In this document: piece by piece, positions 8,005-16,663 of the stretch
How the letters are laid out: each line of letters begins with the position of its first letter
Position numbering within the stretch: position 1 is the stretch's first letter
Assembly (NCBI RefSeq): GCF_019219095.1
Contig: NZ_JAHUWH010000002.1
Coordinates: forward strand, 186,001 to 250,000
Origin: Acidovorax sp. sic0104
GTDB taxonomy: Bacteria; Pseudomonadota; Gammaproteobacteria; Burkholderiales; Burkholderiaceae_C
Length of the DNA stretch: 64,000 nt
Reading direction: 5' to 3'
The notes under the pieces: model-generated
The model's input: the letters and a program-made list of their open reading frames with translations, nothing else
Told to the model about the DNA's origin: nothing
Databases searched by the model: none
Position numbers and translations under genes: made by a program

Positions 8005-9900
8005 TCAGCGCCCCACCAGCTCCCTCACCTGCTGCAGCGCCGCCGGATCCTCCATCGTCGTCAAATCCCCCGGATCCCGCCGCTCGGCCACCGCCTGCAA
8101 CGCCCTGCGCAACAGCTTGCCGCTGCGCGTCTTGGGCAGCACCGTCACAAAGTAGACCCGCGCCGGGCGCGCCACCGCGCCCAGCTGGCCATCGACCTGC
8201 TTCATCACCTCACCCTCCAGCCGCAAGCGAGACGCATCGTCCACCAGTCCCGACGCATCCCGCGCCACGGCGAACGCAATTGCGACCTGGCCCTTGAGCG
8301 CATCGGCGATGCCGACCACAGCCACCTCGGCGATGTTGGGGTGGGCAGAAATGCTCTCCTCGATCTCCCGCGTGCCCAGGCGATGGCCCGCGACGTTGAT
8401 CACGTCGTCCGTGCGGCCCAGGATGAAGTGGTAGCCGTCGGCATCGCGGATGCCCCAGTCGAAGGTGCTGTAGATCAGCCGACCGGGAATGCTTTTCCAA
8501 TACGTGTTGACAAAACGCGCATCGTCGCGCCACACGGTCTGCATGCAGCCGGGCGGCAGCGGGCCCTCGATGGCGACCACGCCCTTCTGGTGGGGGGCCG
8601 TCAGTTCCTCGCCCGTGGCCTCGTCGACAAGCTTCACGCCGTAGCCGTACATGGCCTTGCCGGGGCTACCGAAGCGCGCGGTCTGCGGCTCCACACCGTT
8701 GGCGAGGGTGAGAATGGGCCAGCCGGTCTCGGTTTGCCAGTAGTTGTCGATGATGGGCACCTGCAAGGCATTGCTGATCCATTGCGCAGTGGGTTCGTCG
8801 AGCGGCTCGCCCGCGAGCCACAGGGCCTTGAGGCTTTTCACGTTGTATTTGGCGAGGTAGGCCGGGTCCTGCTTCTTGAGCACCCGCACCGCCGTGGGGG
8901 CCGAGAACATGTGCGTGACCTGGTACTTCTCGACGATGCTCCACCACACGCCCGCGTCGGGCCGCGTGGGCAGGCCCTCGTACATGATGGTCGTCATGCC
9001 GGCGATCAGCGGGCCATAGATGATGTAGCTGTGCCCCACCACCCAGCCGATATCGCTGGTGGCGAAGTACACATCCCCGGCCTTGGCGTCGAAGATGTGC
9101 TTCATGCTCGCGGCCAGCGCCACGGCGTACCCGCCGGTATCGCGCTGCACGCCCTTGGGCTTGCCCGTGGTTCCGCTGGTATAGAGCGTATAGCTCGGGT
9201 GCGTGGCTTCCACCCATTCACAGGGCACGGTGGTGTCCAGGTGCTGCGCCCGCAGCGCTGTCCAGTCGTGGTCGCGGCCAGGCTGCAGGTGCATGGGGGC
9301 CATGCCCCGGTTGACCATCAGCACGGCGGCGGGCTTGTGGCTGGACAGCGCAATCGCCTCGTCCAGCAGCGGCTTGTACGGCACGACCTTGCCACCGCGC
9401 GACCCGGCATCGGCACTGATCACGGCCACCGGGCCGGCGTCTTCGATGCGCGATGCCAGCGAGCCCGATGCAAAGCCGCCGAACACCACCGAATGCAGCG
9501 CCCCGATGCGCACGCAGGCCAGCATGGCGAAGGCTGCCTCGGCAATCATGGGCATGTAGATGAGCACGCGGTCACCCTTCTTCACACCCAGGGACTGCAG
9601 CACGGCCGCCATGCGCTGCACCTCGGCGTGCAGCTCGGCATACGTGTAGCTGCGCTCTGTCTCGGTCTCGGTGGAGATCGCCACGAGCGCAGGCTGGGTG
9701 GCCCGCTGCGCCAGGTGGCGGTCGACCGCGTTGTGGCACAGGTTGGTGGTGCCGCCCACGAACCAGTTGGCAAACGGCGGGTTGCTGTAGTCGCACACCT
9801 GCCGGGGCGGCGTGTGCCAGTCGATCAGCCGGGATTGTTCTGCCCAGAAGGCGTCGCGCTGGTCGATGGATTGGCGATAGAAGTCGGCGTAGCGGCTCAT
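8005..9900 (-). CDS. prpE: Propionate--CoA ligase (acetyl-CoA synthetase family)
   Basis: A 631-residue acyl-CoA synthetase of the length usual for PrpE, activating propionate (or acetate) to the CoA thioester through an acyl-adenylate in the cytoplasm. It opens with YADFYRQSIDQRDAFWAEQ and has the ATP loop YTSGTTGKPKG at 240-250, WQTETGWPI, the hinge region GRTDDVINVAGHRLGTREIEE, and the regulatory/catalytic lysine in RSGKLLRR near 595. That lysine is acetylated in relatives. It is not next to prpBCD here. It is divergent from chrA, with an A+T-rich spacer containing ATTCAT twice, four bases apart. The choice of propionate over acetate is by family resemblance. Confidence 0.9.
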   Translation of the reverse strand: MSRYADFYRQSIDQRDAFWAEQSRLIDWHTPPRQVCDYSNPPFANWFVGGTTNLCHNAVDRHLAQRATQPALVAISTETETERSYTYAELHAEVQRMAAVLQSLGVKKGDRVLIYMPMIAEAAFAMLACVRIGALHSVVFGGFASGSLASRIEDAGPVAVISADAGSRGGKVVPYKPLLDEAIALSSHKPAAVLMVNRGMAPMHLQPGRDHDWTALRAQHLDTTVPCEWVEATHPSYTLYTSGTTGKPKGVQRDTGGYAVALAASMKHIFDAKAGDVYFATSDIGWVVGHSYIIYGPLIAGMTTIMYEGLPTRPDAGVWWSIVEKYQVTHMFSAPTAVRVLKKQDPAYLAKYNVKSLKALWLAGEPLDEPTAQWISNALQVPIIDNYWQTETGWPILTLANGVEPQTARFGSPGKAMYGYGVKLVDEATGEELTAPHQKGVVAIEGPLPPGCMQTVWRDDARFVNTYWKSIPGRLIYSTFDWGIRDADGYHFILGRTDDVINVAGHRLGTREIEESISAHPNIAEVAVVGIADALKGQVAIAFAVARDASGLVDDASRLRLEGEVMKQVDGQLGAVARPARVYFVTVLPKTRSGKLLRRALQAVAERRDPGDLTTMEDPAALQQVRELVGR

Positions 9901-10098
9901 GGGGTGTCTCCTCGCATCTCTGGGTCCGGACCAGGCTGGCTGGTTTTGAATTCATAATTATTCATGATGGGCTTGCGGCAAACTGACGCTTGCTGTGCAA
10001 TCCGTTGTCGGCAGCGCCCGCTCGCCGGCGCAGCACCCCGGGGCATTGCATATCGATATGTATTCAAGCGCCATCGCGTGCTGTCAAACTCGGAGCCC

Positions 10099-11445
10099 AT
10101 GAAGGCGCCGATTCCCCCTGCCCCCGTGTCATTTGTCGAAGCCCTGCTGTTCTGGCTCAAGCTCGGTTTCATCAGCTTCGGCGGGCCTGCGGGGCAGATA
10201 GCGATCATGCACGCCGAGCTGGTGGAACGCCGCCGCTGGATCAGCGAAAAGCGCTTCCTGCACGCCCTCAACTACTGCATGCTGCTGCCCGGCCCCGAGG
10301 CCCAGCAGTTGGCCACCTACATCGGCTGGCTGCTGCACCGCACCTGGGGCGGCATTGCAGCAGGTGCCCTGTTCGTGCTGCCCTCGCTGTTCATCCTCAT
10401 TGCGCTGTCGTGGGTCTACCTGCGCTTTGGCGACGTGCCGGTGGTGGCGGGCATCTTCTACGGGATCAAGCCCGCCGTGACGGCGCTGGTGCTGCATGCT
10501 GCGCACCGCATCGGCATGCGCGCGCTCAGGAACGGCTGGATGTGGGGGATCGCCGCAGCCTCCTTCGTGGCCATCTTTGCGTTCAAGGCGCCGTTTCCCG
10601 CCATCGTGCTGGCCGCAGGGTTGATCGGCTACTTTGGCGCACGGCGCTGGCCTGCCGTGTTCGCGCTGGGCGGCGGGCATGCCACCGCGCACCAGGGCTA
10701 CGGCCCCGCACTCATCGACGACGACACGCCCACGCCCGGGCACGCCCGCTTTTCTCGCAGCCACCTGGCCAAGGTGCTGGGGGCCGGGCTGGCGCTGTGG
10801 CTGGGAGCCATGGCGGGGCTGGTGGCCACGCAGGGCTGGCAGGGCACGCTCACGCAGATGGCCTGGTTCTTCACCAAGGCCGCGCTGCTGACCTTTGGCG
10901 GTGCCTACGCCGTGCTGCCCTACGTGGTCCAGGGCGCGGTGGAGCAGTACCAGTGGCTCAGCGGCCCGCAGATGATCGACGGCCTGGCGCTGGGTGAAAC
11001 CACGCCCGGCCCGCTGATCATGGTGGTGGCGTTCGTGGGATTCGTCGGCGCCTGGCTGCAGCAGGTGTGGGGACCGGACGCGCTGTTCGCCGGCGCGGCA
11101 GCCGGCGCCGTGGTGGTGACCTTCGTCACCTTCCTGCCCTCGTTCATTTTCATCCTGGCCGGTGGCCCCCTTGTGGAGGCCACGCATGGCAAGCTCGGGT
11201 TCACCGCACCGCTGTCGGCCATCACCGCCGCCGTGGTGGGCGTGATCCTGAACCTGGCGCTGTTCTTTGCCTACCACCTGCTGTGGCCCAAGGGCTTGAG
11301 CGGGCCATTCGATGCGGTCTCCGCCGCTATCGCCGTGGCGGCCGGCGTGGCACTGTTCCGCTTGAAGTGGGGCGTGCTGCCGCTGCTGGCCGCCTGCGGA
11401 CTGACCGGCCTGGCGGTCACGCTGCTCAGGCCCTACCTCGCCTGA
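10099..11445 (+). CDS. chrA: Chromate transporter, two-domain ChrA type
   Basis: A 448-residue inner-membrane protein of the CHR family, which exports chromate or related oxyanions. The N-terminal half carries LGFISFGGPAGQIA and MLLPGPEAQQLATYIGW; the C-terminal half carries LLTFGGAYAVLPYV and ALGETTPGPLIMVV. These are the paired FGG and PGP signatures of long-chain ChrA. Hydrophobic segments fill both halves. ATG 10099 (MKAPIPPAP) is preferred over an upstream ATG at 9964, because the CHR signature begins about 20 residues after it and the earlier extension is basic and unlike the family. No chrB regulator is adjacent. Whether it confers chromate resistance is inference. Confidence 0.9.
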   Translation: MKAPIPPAPVSFVEALLFWLKLGFISFGGPAGQIAIMHAELVERRRWISEKRFLHALNYCMLLPGPEAQQLATYIGWLLHRTWGGIAAGALFVLPSLFILIALSWVYLRFGDVPVVAGIFYGIKPAVTALVLHAAHRIGMRALRNGWMWGIAAASFVAIFAFKAPFPAIVLAAGLIGYFGARRWPAVFALGGGHATAHQGYGPALIDDDTPTPGHARFSRSHLAKVLGAGLALWLGAMAGLVATQGWQGTLTQMAWFFTKAALLTFGGAYAVLPYVVQGAVEQYQWLSGPQMIDGLALGETTPGPLIMVVAFVGFVGAWLQQVWGPDALFAGAAAGAVVVTFVTFLPSFIFILAGGPLVEATHGKLGFTAPLSAITAAVVGVILNLALFFAYHLLWPKGLSGPFDAVSAAIAVAAGVALFRLKWGVLPLLAACGLTGLAVTLLRPYLA

Positions 11446-11540
11446 CCTGGCGAATCCTTTTCCACAACGCCCGCCCCTCCACTGGCTGCCGGCAGGTGCG
11501 GCCACGCGCATGGCTTCAGGGCAAGCCCTGCGGCAGGGTT

Positions 11541-11585
11541 GCCACCAGAGGCTTCAATTCACTATTGTTTTAATAGCTATAGACG
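11541..11585. repeat. Dispersed GCTAT/ATAGC repeat copy
   Basis: The gap after chrA holds CACTATTGTTTTAATAGCTATAG-type sequence, a further copy of the short A+T-richer dispersed repeat seen at 5390. Nothing else was recognised between 11446 and 11694. Confidence 0.45.
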
Positions 11586-11694
11586 CAGTACCCATAAGAG
11601 GTAGCGGCAAAAAAATATCAAGAAGCGGTAGCTGGTGAGGCCGGGCTGCAACTTGAATGCCGCCATCTGGCCTCGTGGCGTCCTGGCTGTTCGG

Positions 11695-12297
11695 CTACTT
11701 GATCAGCGCCAGCACATCCTTGAACGCCGGGTGCTCACAGCTGCCCAGCCACTCGAAGGCCACCATTTCGGTGGTGACCAGTTCGGCGCCCGCGCCGGCG
11801 AGGCGGTCGAAGGCAGCGTCGCGGTTGCGCTCGGTGCGCGAGCCGCAGGCGTCGGTCACCACCCAGACGTCGAACTCATCCTCGATGAGCTGCAGCGCCG
11901 TCTGCAGCAGGCACACATGGGCCTCGCAGCCGGCGATGACGACGGTGCCGCGCTCGGGGGCCTGCTGGGCGGGCTTCTGCAGGTGTTTGGGCAGGCTGCG
12001 CGCATTGCCGCCCTGGGGGCGCGCGGGTGGTCGCAGCCATTCGCCCAGGCCTTCTTCGGTGGCGCTGAAATGCATCTTGGCCAGGGTTTTCTGGCACAAA
12101 GCGCGCAGCGCAGCGTCGTTCGGGCCCAGACGCGAAGGATTCTGCTCGGTGCCCCACACGGGCACCTCCAGCATTGCCGCGACCTGCGCCAACCGGCGGG
12201 CGTTGGCCAGCACGGCAGGGCCTTCGAAGATGGCGGGCATCAGGCGCTCCTGGTAGTCGACCAGGACGAGTTGGGATTCTGTGGCGTCAAGCAGCAT
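11695..12297 (-). CDS. Isochorismatase-family cysteine hydrolase
   Basis: A 200-residue cytoplasmic hydrolase of the isochorismatase/nicotinamidase fold (YcaC-like branch). The catalytic set is visible: Asp14 in LVLVDYQE, Lys74 in TLAKMHFSA, and the nucleophile Cys129 in VIAGCEAHVCLLQTA. TDACGSRTERNRDAA and the final VTTEMVAFEWL match the YcaC group, which are hydrolases of unassigned substrate. It is a single gene, on the same strand as the sugar dehydrogenase 95 bases away. The natural substrate cannot be stated. Confidence 0.87.
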   Translation of the reverse strand: MLLDATESQLVLVDYQERLMPAIFEGPAVLANARRLAQVAAMLEVPVWGTEQNPSRLGPNDAALRALCQKTLAKMHFSATEEGLGEWLRPPARPQGGNARSLPKHLQKPAQQAPERGTVVIAGCEAHVCLLQTALQLIEDEFDVWVVTDACGSRTERNRDAAFDRLAGAGAELVTTEMVAFEWLGSCEHPAFKDVLALIK

Positions 12298-12392
12298 GGA
12301 TGGAGGCCGCCTCGGGGGCTGGCGTGTTCTCTGGAAATGGGGGCATTGTCGCAGCCCTTCCCCGTCCGGCCGCTCCGTGACCGGCCGCGCGC

Positions 12393-13556
12393 TCAGGAAG
12401 GCTGCAGTCGCAACAGCCGACCGTTCGGGCTGTCGGTCAGCAGGTACAAGAGGCCGTCCGGGCCCTGGCGCACGTCACGGATGCGCTCGCCATTGCCCTG
12501 CAGCAGCTTTTCTTCGCGCTGCACCTTGCCCTGCGCCACCTCCAGCCGGTGCAGCGTGCCGAACTTGAGCGAGCCCACGAAAAGGCTGCCCTTCCAGGAA
12601 TCCCCATAGCGTGTGCTTGTCAGGAACGCCATGCCCGACGGTGCGATCGACGGCACCCAGTAGTGCAGCGGCTGTTCCATGCCGGCCTTGGCGGTGCCTT
12701 CGCCCAGTTTGCCGCCGCCGTAGTTCTCGCCATAGGTGATCACCGGCCAGCCATAGTTGCGGCCCGGCTGCGGCAGGTTGATCTCGTCGCCGCCTTGCGG
12801 ACCGTGCTCGTGCATCCACAAGGTTCCGTCCGGGGCCAGGGTCGCACCCTGGGGATTGCGGTGGCCGTAGCTCCAGATCTCGGGCAAGGCGCCCTGGCGC
12901 TGGCGAAATGGATTGTCCGCAGGCACGGCCCCGTCGGGCGTGATGCGCACGATCTTGCCGTGGTGGTTGTCGAGCTTTTGCGCATCGTCCTTGCGATGGA
13001 ACCGCTCGCCCAGGGTCAGGAGCAGGTTGCCGTCCGGCGCCTGCACGATCCGGCAGCCGAAATGCAGGCTGCTGTCCACCTTGGGGCGTTGGCTGAAGAT
13101 GACCTTCACGTCCTGCAGGCTGCGTGCGTCCGCAGCCAGCGTGGCGCGTGCGAGCGCCGTGCTGTTGCCCGAGCCGCCACCCGCCGCAGGTTCGGAGAAG
13201 CAAAAGAAGATGCGCCGGTTGCGGGCGAAGTCCGCATCCGTCACCACATCGAGCAAACCGCCCTGCCCGCCGGCTGCCACCTGCGGCACCCCATCGAGCG
13301 CGGGGCCGACCTGCCCTGTCGCCTGGATGACACGCATGCGACCCGGGCGCTCGGTCACCAGAAATTGCCCGTCCGGCAAAAACGCGACCGCCCACGGGTT
13401 GGCCAGGCCGGTCGCGACCGGGGTCAACGCCACCGCAGGGGCGGCGGACTGCGCCAGGGCCGCGCTCCACCCGCCTGCTACCAAAGAAATAGCTGCACAC
13501 GCTTGTGCCGTCAACGTGACCCGCGATACAGGCCTGGTTTTGTCGCCACTCTTCAC
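12393..13556 (-). CDS. PQQ-dependent sugar dehydrogenase (soluble aldose dehydrogenase type)
   Basis: A 387-residue exported six-bladed propeller of the GSDH/YliI family, which oxidises aldoses in the periplasm with PQQ. A signal peptide covers about residues 1-35 (hydrophobic ACAAISLVAGGWSAALA). Family motifs are GLANPWAVAFLPDGQFLVTE, GGQGGLLDV, NHHGKIVRI, SYGHRNPQG, HEHGPQGGDEIN, NYGWPVITYGENY and IAPSGMAF. A GTG start at 13556 is chosen because AAGGAG lies seven bases upstream; a TTG 20 codons earlier lacks this. The signal-peptide region overlaps a copy of the short dispersed repeat (13473-13510). No pqq genes are in the window. Confidence 0.87.
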   Translation of the reverse strand: MKSGDKTRPVSRVTLTAQACAAISLVAGGWSAALAQSAAPAVALTPVATGLANPWAVAFLPDGQFLVTERPGRMRVIQATGQVGPALDGVPQVAAGGQGGLLDVVTDADFARNRRIFFCFSEPAAGGGSGNSTALARATLAADARSLQDVKVIFSQRPKVDSSLHFGCRIVQAPDGNLLLTLGERFHRKDDAQKLDNHHGKIVRITPDGAVPADNPFRQRQGALPEIWSYGHRNPQGATLAPDGTLWMHEHGPQGGDEINLPQPGRNYGWPVITYGENYGGGKLGEGTAKAGMEQPLHYWVPSIAPSGMAFLTSTRYGDSWKGSLFVGSLKFGTLHRLEVAQGKVQREEKLLQGNGERIRDVRQGPDGLLYLLTDSPNGRLLRLQPS

Positions 13557-13697
13557 ACAACGCTCCTTGAATCTGCAACCTGCCCGGGACGAGAAATACC
13601 CCTTTGCGGCAGTCAAGCTCTTGCCCGCGCTACGAACACTGCCGCGCGCACGCCACCACCCCGTATATACAGGGCCGAGCTTGATTTAGATGAACGA

Positions 13698-13721
13698 AAT
13701 CAACAGCTTGCGATGTTGATT
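13698..13721. promoter_or_regulatory. 24-bp inverted repeat between the sugar dehydrogenase and the NlpC/P60 gene
   Basis: Perfect 8-base arms AATCAACA and TGTTGATT are separated by eight bases. It lies in the divergent gap 63 to 40 bases before the NlpC start, just upstream of a TATAAG-like -10. It could be an operator; no regulator is identified. It lacks the T-run expected of a terminator. Confidence 0.45.
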
Positions 13722-13760
13722 ATTTCTTATAAGTAAGCGTACGTGTTACCCTTCGCCCCC

Positions 13761-14330
13761 ATGTCCAGATGGCTTTGCATCCTCCTCGTGGCCTGCGCCA
13801 CCACCGCCCAGGCGGCACCCCAAGGGGCCAACACCGACGAGATGGACCGCTTGATTGCGGACAAGGGCCTGCTGACGCGGCTTGAAGACGTGAGCCATCG
13901 CGTCGCCGACAAAGCCCATACCGTTGCGGACAACGCCTCCAACCTGGCCATTCACGCGATGGGTTTTCTGGGCGTACCCTACAAGCGTGGCGGCAACAGC
14001 GCTGAAATCGGTTTCGACTGCAGCGGCTTCGTGCGGGCCATGTACGAGCAGACCGTAGGCCTTCTGCTGCCACGGCGCGCCGACCAGCAAGCCGCCGCCA
14101 CCCAGGTGATCGACAAGAAAGACCTGCAGCCCGGCGACCTGGTGTTCTTCAACACCATGCGACGCAACTTCAGCCACGTGGGCATCTACGTCGGCGACAA
14201 CAAGTTCATCCACTCTCCGCGCAGCGGCAGCGAAGTGCGCGTGGAGGACATGGGCGTGACGTACTGGGCCCGGCGCTTCAACGGCGCCCGCCGCGTTGCA
14301 ACGGACAAGGACGCTGCCTCGTCCAAGTAA
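13761..14330 (+). CDS. NlpC/P60 (C40) peptidoglycan peptidase, exported
   Basis: A 189-residue secreted cell-wall endopeptidase. The signal peptide spans about residues 1-19 (LCILLVACATTAQAA). A linker follows, and the NlpC/P60 domain starts near 62. The catalytic Cys87 is in FDCSGFVRAMYEQ, His139 in NFSHVGIYVG, and the third polar residue is probably His151 in FIHSPRSG. PGDLVFFNT is the usual mid-domain block. The family cuts D-gamma-glutamyl-diaminopimelate bonds in peptide stems. ATG 13761 gives a clean signal peptide; an in-frame GTG at 13743 is possible. No strong ribosome site was seen for either. Confidence 0.88.
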   Translation: MSRWLCILLVACATTAQAAPQGANTDEMDRLIADKGLLTRLEDVSHRVADKAHTVADNASNLAIHAMGFLGVPYKRGGNSAEIGFDCSGFVRAMYEQTVGLLLPRRADQQAAATQVIDKKDLQPGDLVFFNTMRRNFSHVGIYVGDNKFIHSPRSGSEVRVEDMGVTYWARRFNGARRVATDKDAASSK

Positions 14331-14411
14331 GCGACGGCGCCGCACGGTGCACGCGCAGCGTCTGCTCCACCAGCGCTTGCGGCATTGCATCGCGGCGTGC
14401 CCTCTCCCACC

Positions 14412-14801
14412 CTACCGCTTGATTTCGTAGACCGTTTCGGTGCTGCGGATAGGCCCTCCCACCACGTTCACCGGCCCGGCCGAGGGGTCTCCGCGCAGGA
14501 TCGCCTTGGCCTTTGTCATGTCGGCCTGGTAGCGTGCACGGGCCTGCGACTCGCAACTCCTGCGGTCGGGCGCGCCCATGCTTCGGCATTCTTCCAGGCT
14601 GACCTTCAGACCTCCACCCGCCTCGCGGATGGCCGTCTGATACCGTTGCTGCGGCGTGGCGTCTGCCACTGCGCCACGGGCCAGTGAGGACTCGTCGCCG
14701 ACTTGTGCCAGCACTGTTCGGGGGGTTGCCAGCGCCGCGCCCAGCGACAAAACTGCGACGAACACCAGAGGGAAGGAGCGGGATTTGAAGATTCTTGCCA
14801 T
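14412..14801 (-). CDS. Exported hypothetical protein
   Basis: A 129-residue protein with a signal peptide (residues 1-33, hydrophobic FPLVFVAVLSLGAALA, cleavage near VLAQ). The mature part is small and charged, with two cysteines in LEECRSM and RRSCESQA that could form a disulfide, and a QQRYQTAIREAG stretch. The start at 14801 is chosen because AGGAAAGG sits six bases upstream; an ATG two codons earlier abuts that site. It resembles conserved periplasmic proteins of Comamonadaceae with no known role. Divergent from the cyclase-homology gene. Confidence 0.7.
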   Translation of the reverse strand: MARIFKSRSFPLVFVAVLSLGAALATPRTVLAQVGDESSLARGAVADATPQQRYQTAIREAGGGLKVSLEECRSMGAPDRRSCESQARARYQADMTKAKAILRGDPSAGPVNVVGGPIRSTETVYEIKR

Positions 14802-14919
14802 GGTCATCCTTTCCTGATCTGTGAGCTTGCAACCGCGAATCGCTGCGCGGATTCGCGGTACCGACAGCTCAATGTAGGCAGCCCGCGAAAGGTGCACAGC
14901 CAGTACCTGCCGCGCTACC

Positions 14920-15618
14920 ATGTCGGACACCGCCCACAAGCCTGCCATGCTCTCCAACGCTCCCACGCCGCAGTCCGCCGCCGACGACACCCCGCACGAT
15001 AGGGCCTACCTGCGCCGCTTGCTCTCGCAGCGCAACCAGCTGCCGCACGGCGTGAGCGAGGTGGACGCGGCCATCGAGGCTGCGTTCGTGCGCGATGTGG
15101 CCATCCTGGTGCTGGACATGTGCGGCTTTTCGCGCATCACGGCCAGGCACGGAATCATCCACTTCCTGGCGATGATCCATCAGATGGAGCAGGCGGCGCG
15201 CCCTGCCATCGAGGGAAACGGGGGTGAAGTCATCAAGCAGGAGGCGGACAACCTGTTCGCCGTGTTTTCGAGTGCCGAGCAGGCACTGGAGGCCGCACTG
15301 GACACCCTGCGCGCGCTGGAGGCCATGAATGCCGTCCTGCCGCCAGAGCGCGCGCTGGCCGTCAGTGGCGGAATCGGCTACGGGCCCACCCTCGTGATCG
15401 CCCATGAAGATCTTTTCGGCCCGGAGATGAACTGCGCCTGCAAGCTGGGCGAGGACATCGCGGGTCCGGGCGAAATTCTGCTCACCGAGGCTGCCTACGC
15501 CGCACTGCCCGCCGGGCGATATGCCTGCAGCGATTGCGAGCACGAGATCTCGGGCCTGCCCCTGCCGGCGCGCAGGTTCCACCACTGCCTGTACGAACGG
15601 GCGCTGGGCCGGCCCTGA
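14920..15618 (+). CDS. Class III nucleotidyl cyclase-homology protein, possibly catalytically altered
   Basis: A 232-residue soluble protein consisting largely of one adenylate/guanylate cyclase homology domain (about 58-190) with a short N-terminal extension. Both metal aspartates are present (D66 in LVLDMCGFS and D110 in QEADNLFAVF), and Lys106 stands at the purine-specifying position. N171 is kept, but the transition-state arginine of the NxxxR motif is replaced by lysine (N-C-A-C-K175). The glycine before the second Asp is alanine. The protein could therefore be a weak cyclase or a nucleotide sensor. There is no transmembrane or sensor domain. The start ATG 14920 is the first in frame. 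Confidence 0.75.
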   Translation: MSDTAHKPAMLSNAPTPQSAADDTPHDRAYLRRLLSQRNQLPHGVSEVDAAIEAAFVRDVAILVLDMCGFSRITARHGIIHFLAMIHQMEQAARPAIEGNGGEVIKQEADNLFAVFSSAEQALEAALDTLRALEAMNAVLPPERALAVSGGIGYGPTLVIAHEDLFGPEMNCACKLGEDIAGPGEILLTEAAYAALPAGRYACSDCEHEISGLPLPARRFHHCLYERALGRP

Positions 15619-15745
15619 CAGGCCTCCTACCGTATCCTGGTCAAGCCTCGCGGGACGCCCACAGTGCATGTCGTCCGACAGCCGGTCGTTGATGCCATCC
15701 CTACATTCTTCGACAACCAGTCGATGTAGAAAGGGAATGATCACG

Positions 15746-15997
15746 ATGGCCTTGATAGGAACACTGTTGGTGGGCTTGGTGGTGGGGCTGCTGGCGCGCG
15801 CCTTCAAGCCAGGCAAGGACCATCTCGGATGGATCATGACCGCGCTGCTGGGTGTTGCTGGCGCATTCCTGGCCACCTACGTCGGAATGGCGCTCGGCTG
15901 GTACCAGCAAGGGGAAGCGGCGGGCTGGATCGCATCGATCATCGGTGCCATGGCGCTGCTGGCGCTGTTCGGCCTCGTCAGAGCGAGGCCGTGGTGA
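15746..15997 (+). CDS. GlsB/YeaQ/YmgE-family small membrane protein
   Basis: An 83-residue protein with three hydrophobic helices and the family blocks GLLARAFKPG, GWIMTALLGVAGAFLA and GWIASIIGAMALL. This transglycosylase-associated family is induced in stress in other bacteria; the biochemical role is unknown. An ATG at 15737 sits closer to the AAAGGG site, but 15746 (MALIGTLLVGL) aligns with the start of its paralogue at 34299. The two paralogues share most of their length. Confidence 0.82.
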   Translation: MALIGTLLVGLVVGLLARAFKPGKDHLGWIMTALLGVAGAFLATYVGMALGWYQQGEAAGWIASIIGAMALLALFGLVRARPW

Positions 15998-16133
15998 CAG
16001 GCCCCCGACCACTTGTCCAAAGGCCCCATCTTTTCGGGGACAACGTGGCTGCGAGAACAATTGCCTGCCTCCGGCAAGCTGCCCATGTCCACGGCCATTG
16101 ACCCACAGTTCCCACAGAGGATTCGCCTTCACC

Positions 16134-16646
16134 ATGCCCACTTCTCTCCAGATGGCCGCCGGCAACCCGGCACTGCAGGCTGCAGTACGGCGCAGCCGTG
16201 AACTGCTGCACAAACGAGCTCTCGTGGCTGCCGCCGCCAGCGCCGTGCCCATACCAGGCCTTGACTGGGCAGTGGACGCGGCCCTGCTCTCCCGCCTGCT
16301 GCCGCAGATCAACGCCGAATTCGGCCTGTCGGCGCAGCAGATAGACCAGCTCGACCCGCACAAGCGCGAACAGGTGCAAAAGGCAGTCAGCCTGGTCGGC
16401 TCGGTGCTGATCGGCAAGCTCGTGACGCGTGAACTGGTGCTGAGGGCGACCCAGACCGTGGGCGTGCGCCTGACCACCAAGCAGGCCGCCAAGTACGTGC
16501 CCCTGGCCGGACAGGCCGTGGCCGCCACCATCGGGTACGCCACGCTGCGCTACCTGGGCGAGCAGCACCTGCGTGACTGCGTGCGGGTGGTGCAGGAGGC
16601 GCAGCTGCAGCTGCCCGCCCCCGCAGCCACGAAAAACCGCAAGTAG
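16134..16646 (+). CDS. Hypothetical protein with hydrophobic helical segments
   Basis: A 170-residue protein of unknown function. Residues about 30-45 (VAAAASAVPIPGLDWAVDAAL) and 75-90 (VSLVGSVLIGKLV) are hydrophobic with a PIPG turn, and a third hydrophobic stretch (LAGQAVAATIGYATLRYL) ends near 150. The pattern resembles DUF697-like membrane proteins, which is a guess. A basic tail follows. It lies 137 bases after the GlsB-like gene on the same strand and is convergent with the tannase pseudogene. Confidence 0.6.
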   Translation: MPTSLQMAAGNPALQAAVRRSRELLHKRALVAAAASAVPIPGLDWAVDAALLSRLLPQINAEFGLSAQQIDQLDPHKREQVQKAVSLVGSVLIGKLVTRELVLRATQTVGVRLTTKQAAKYVPLAGQAVAATIGYATLRYLGEQHLRDCVRVVQEAQLQLPAPAATKNRK

Positions 16647-16663
16647 GCTGGCCTGGACCTGGC

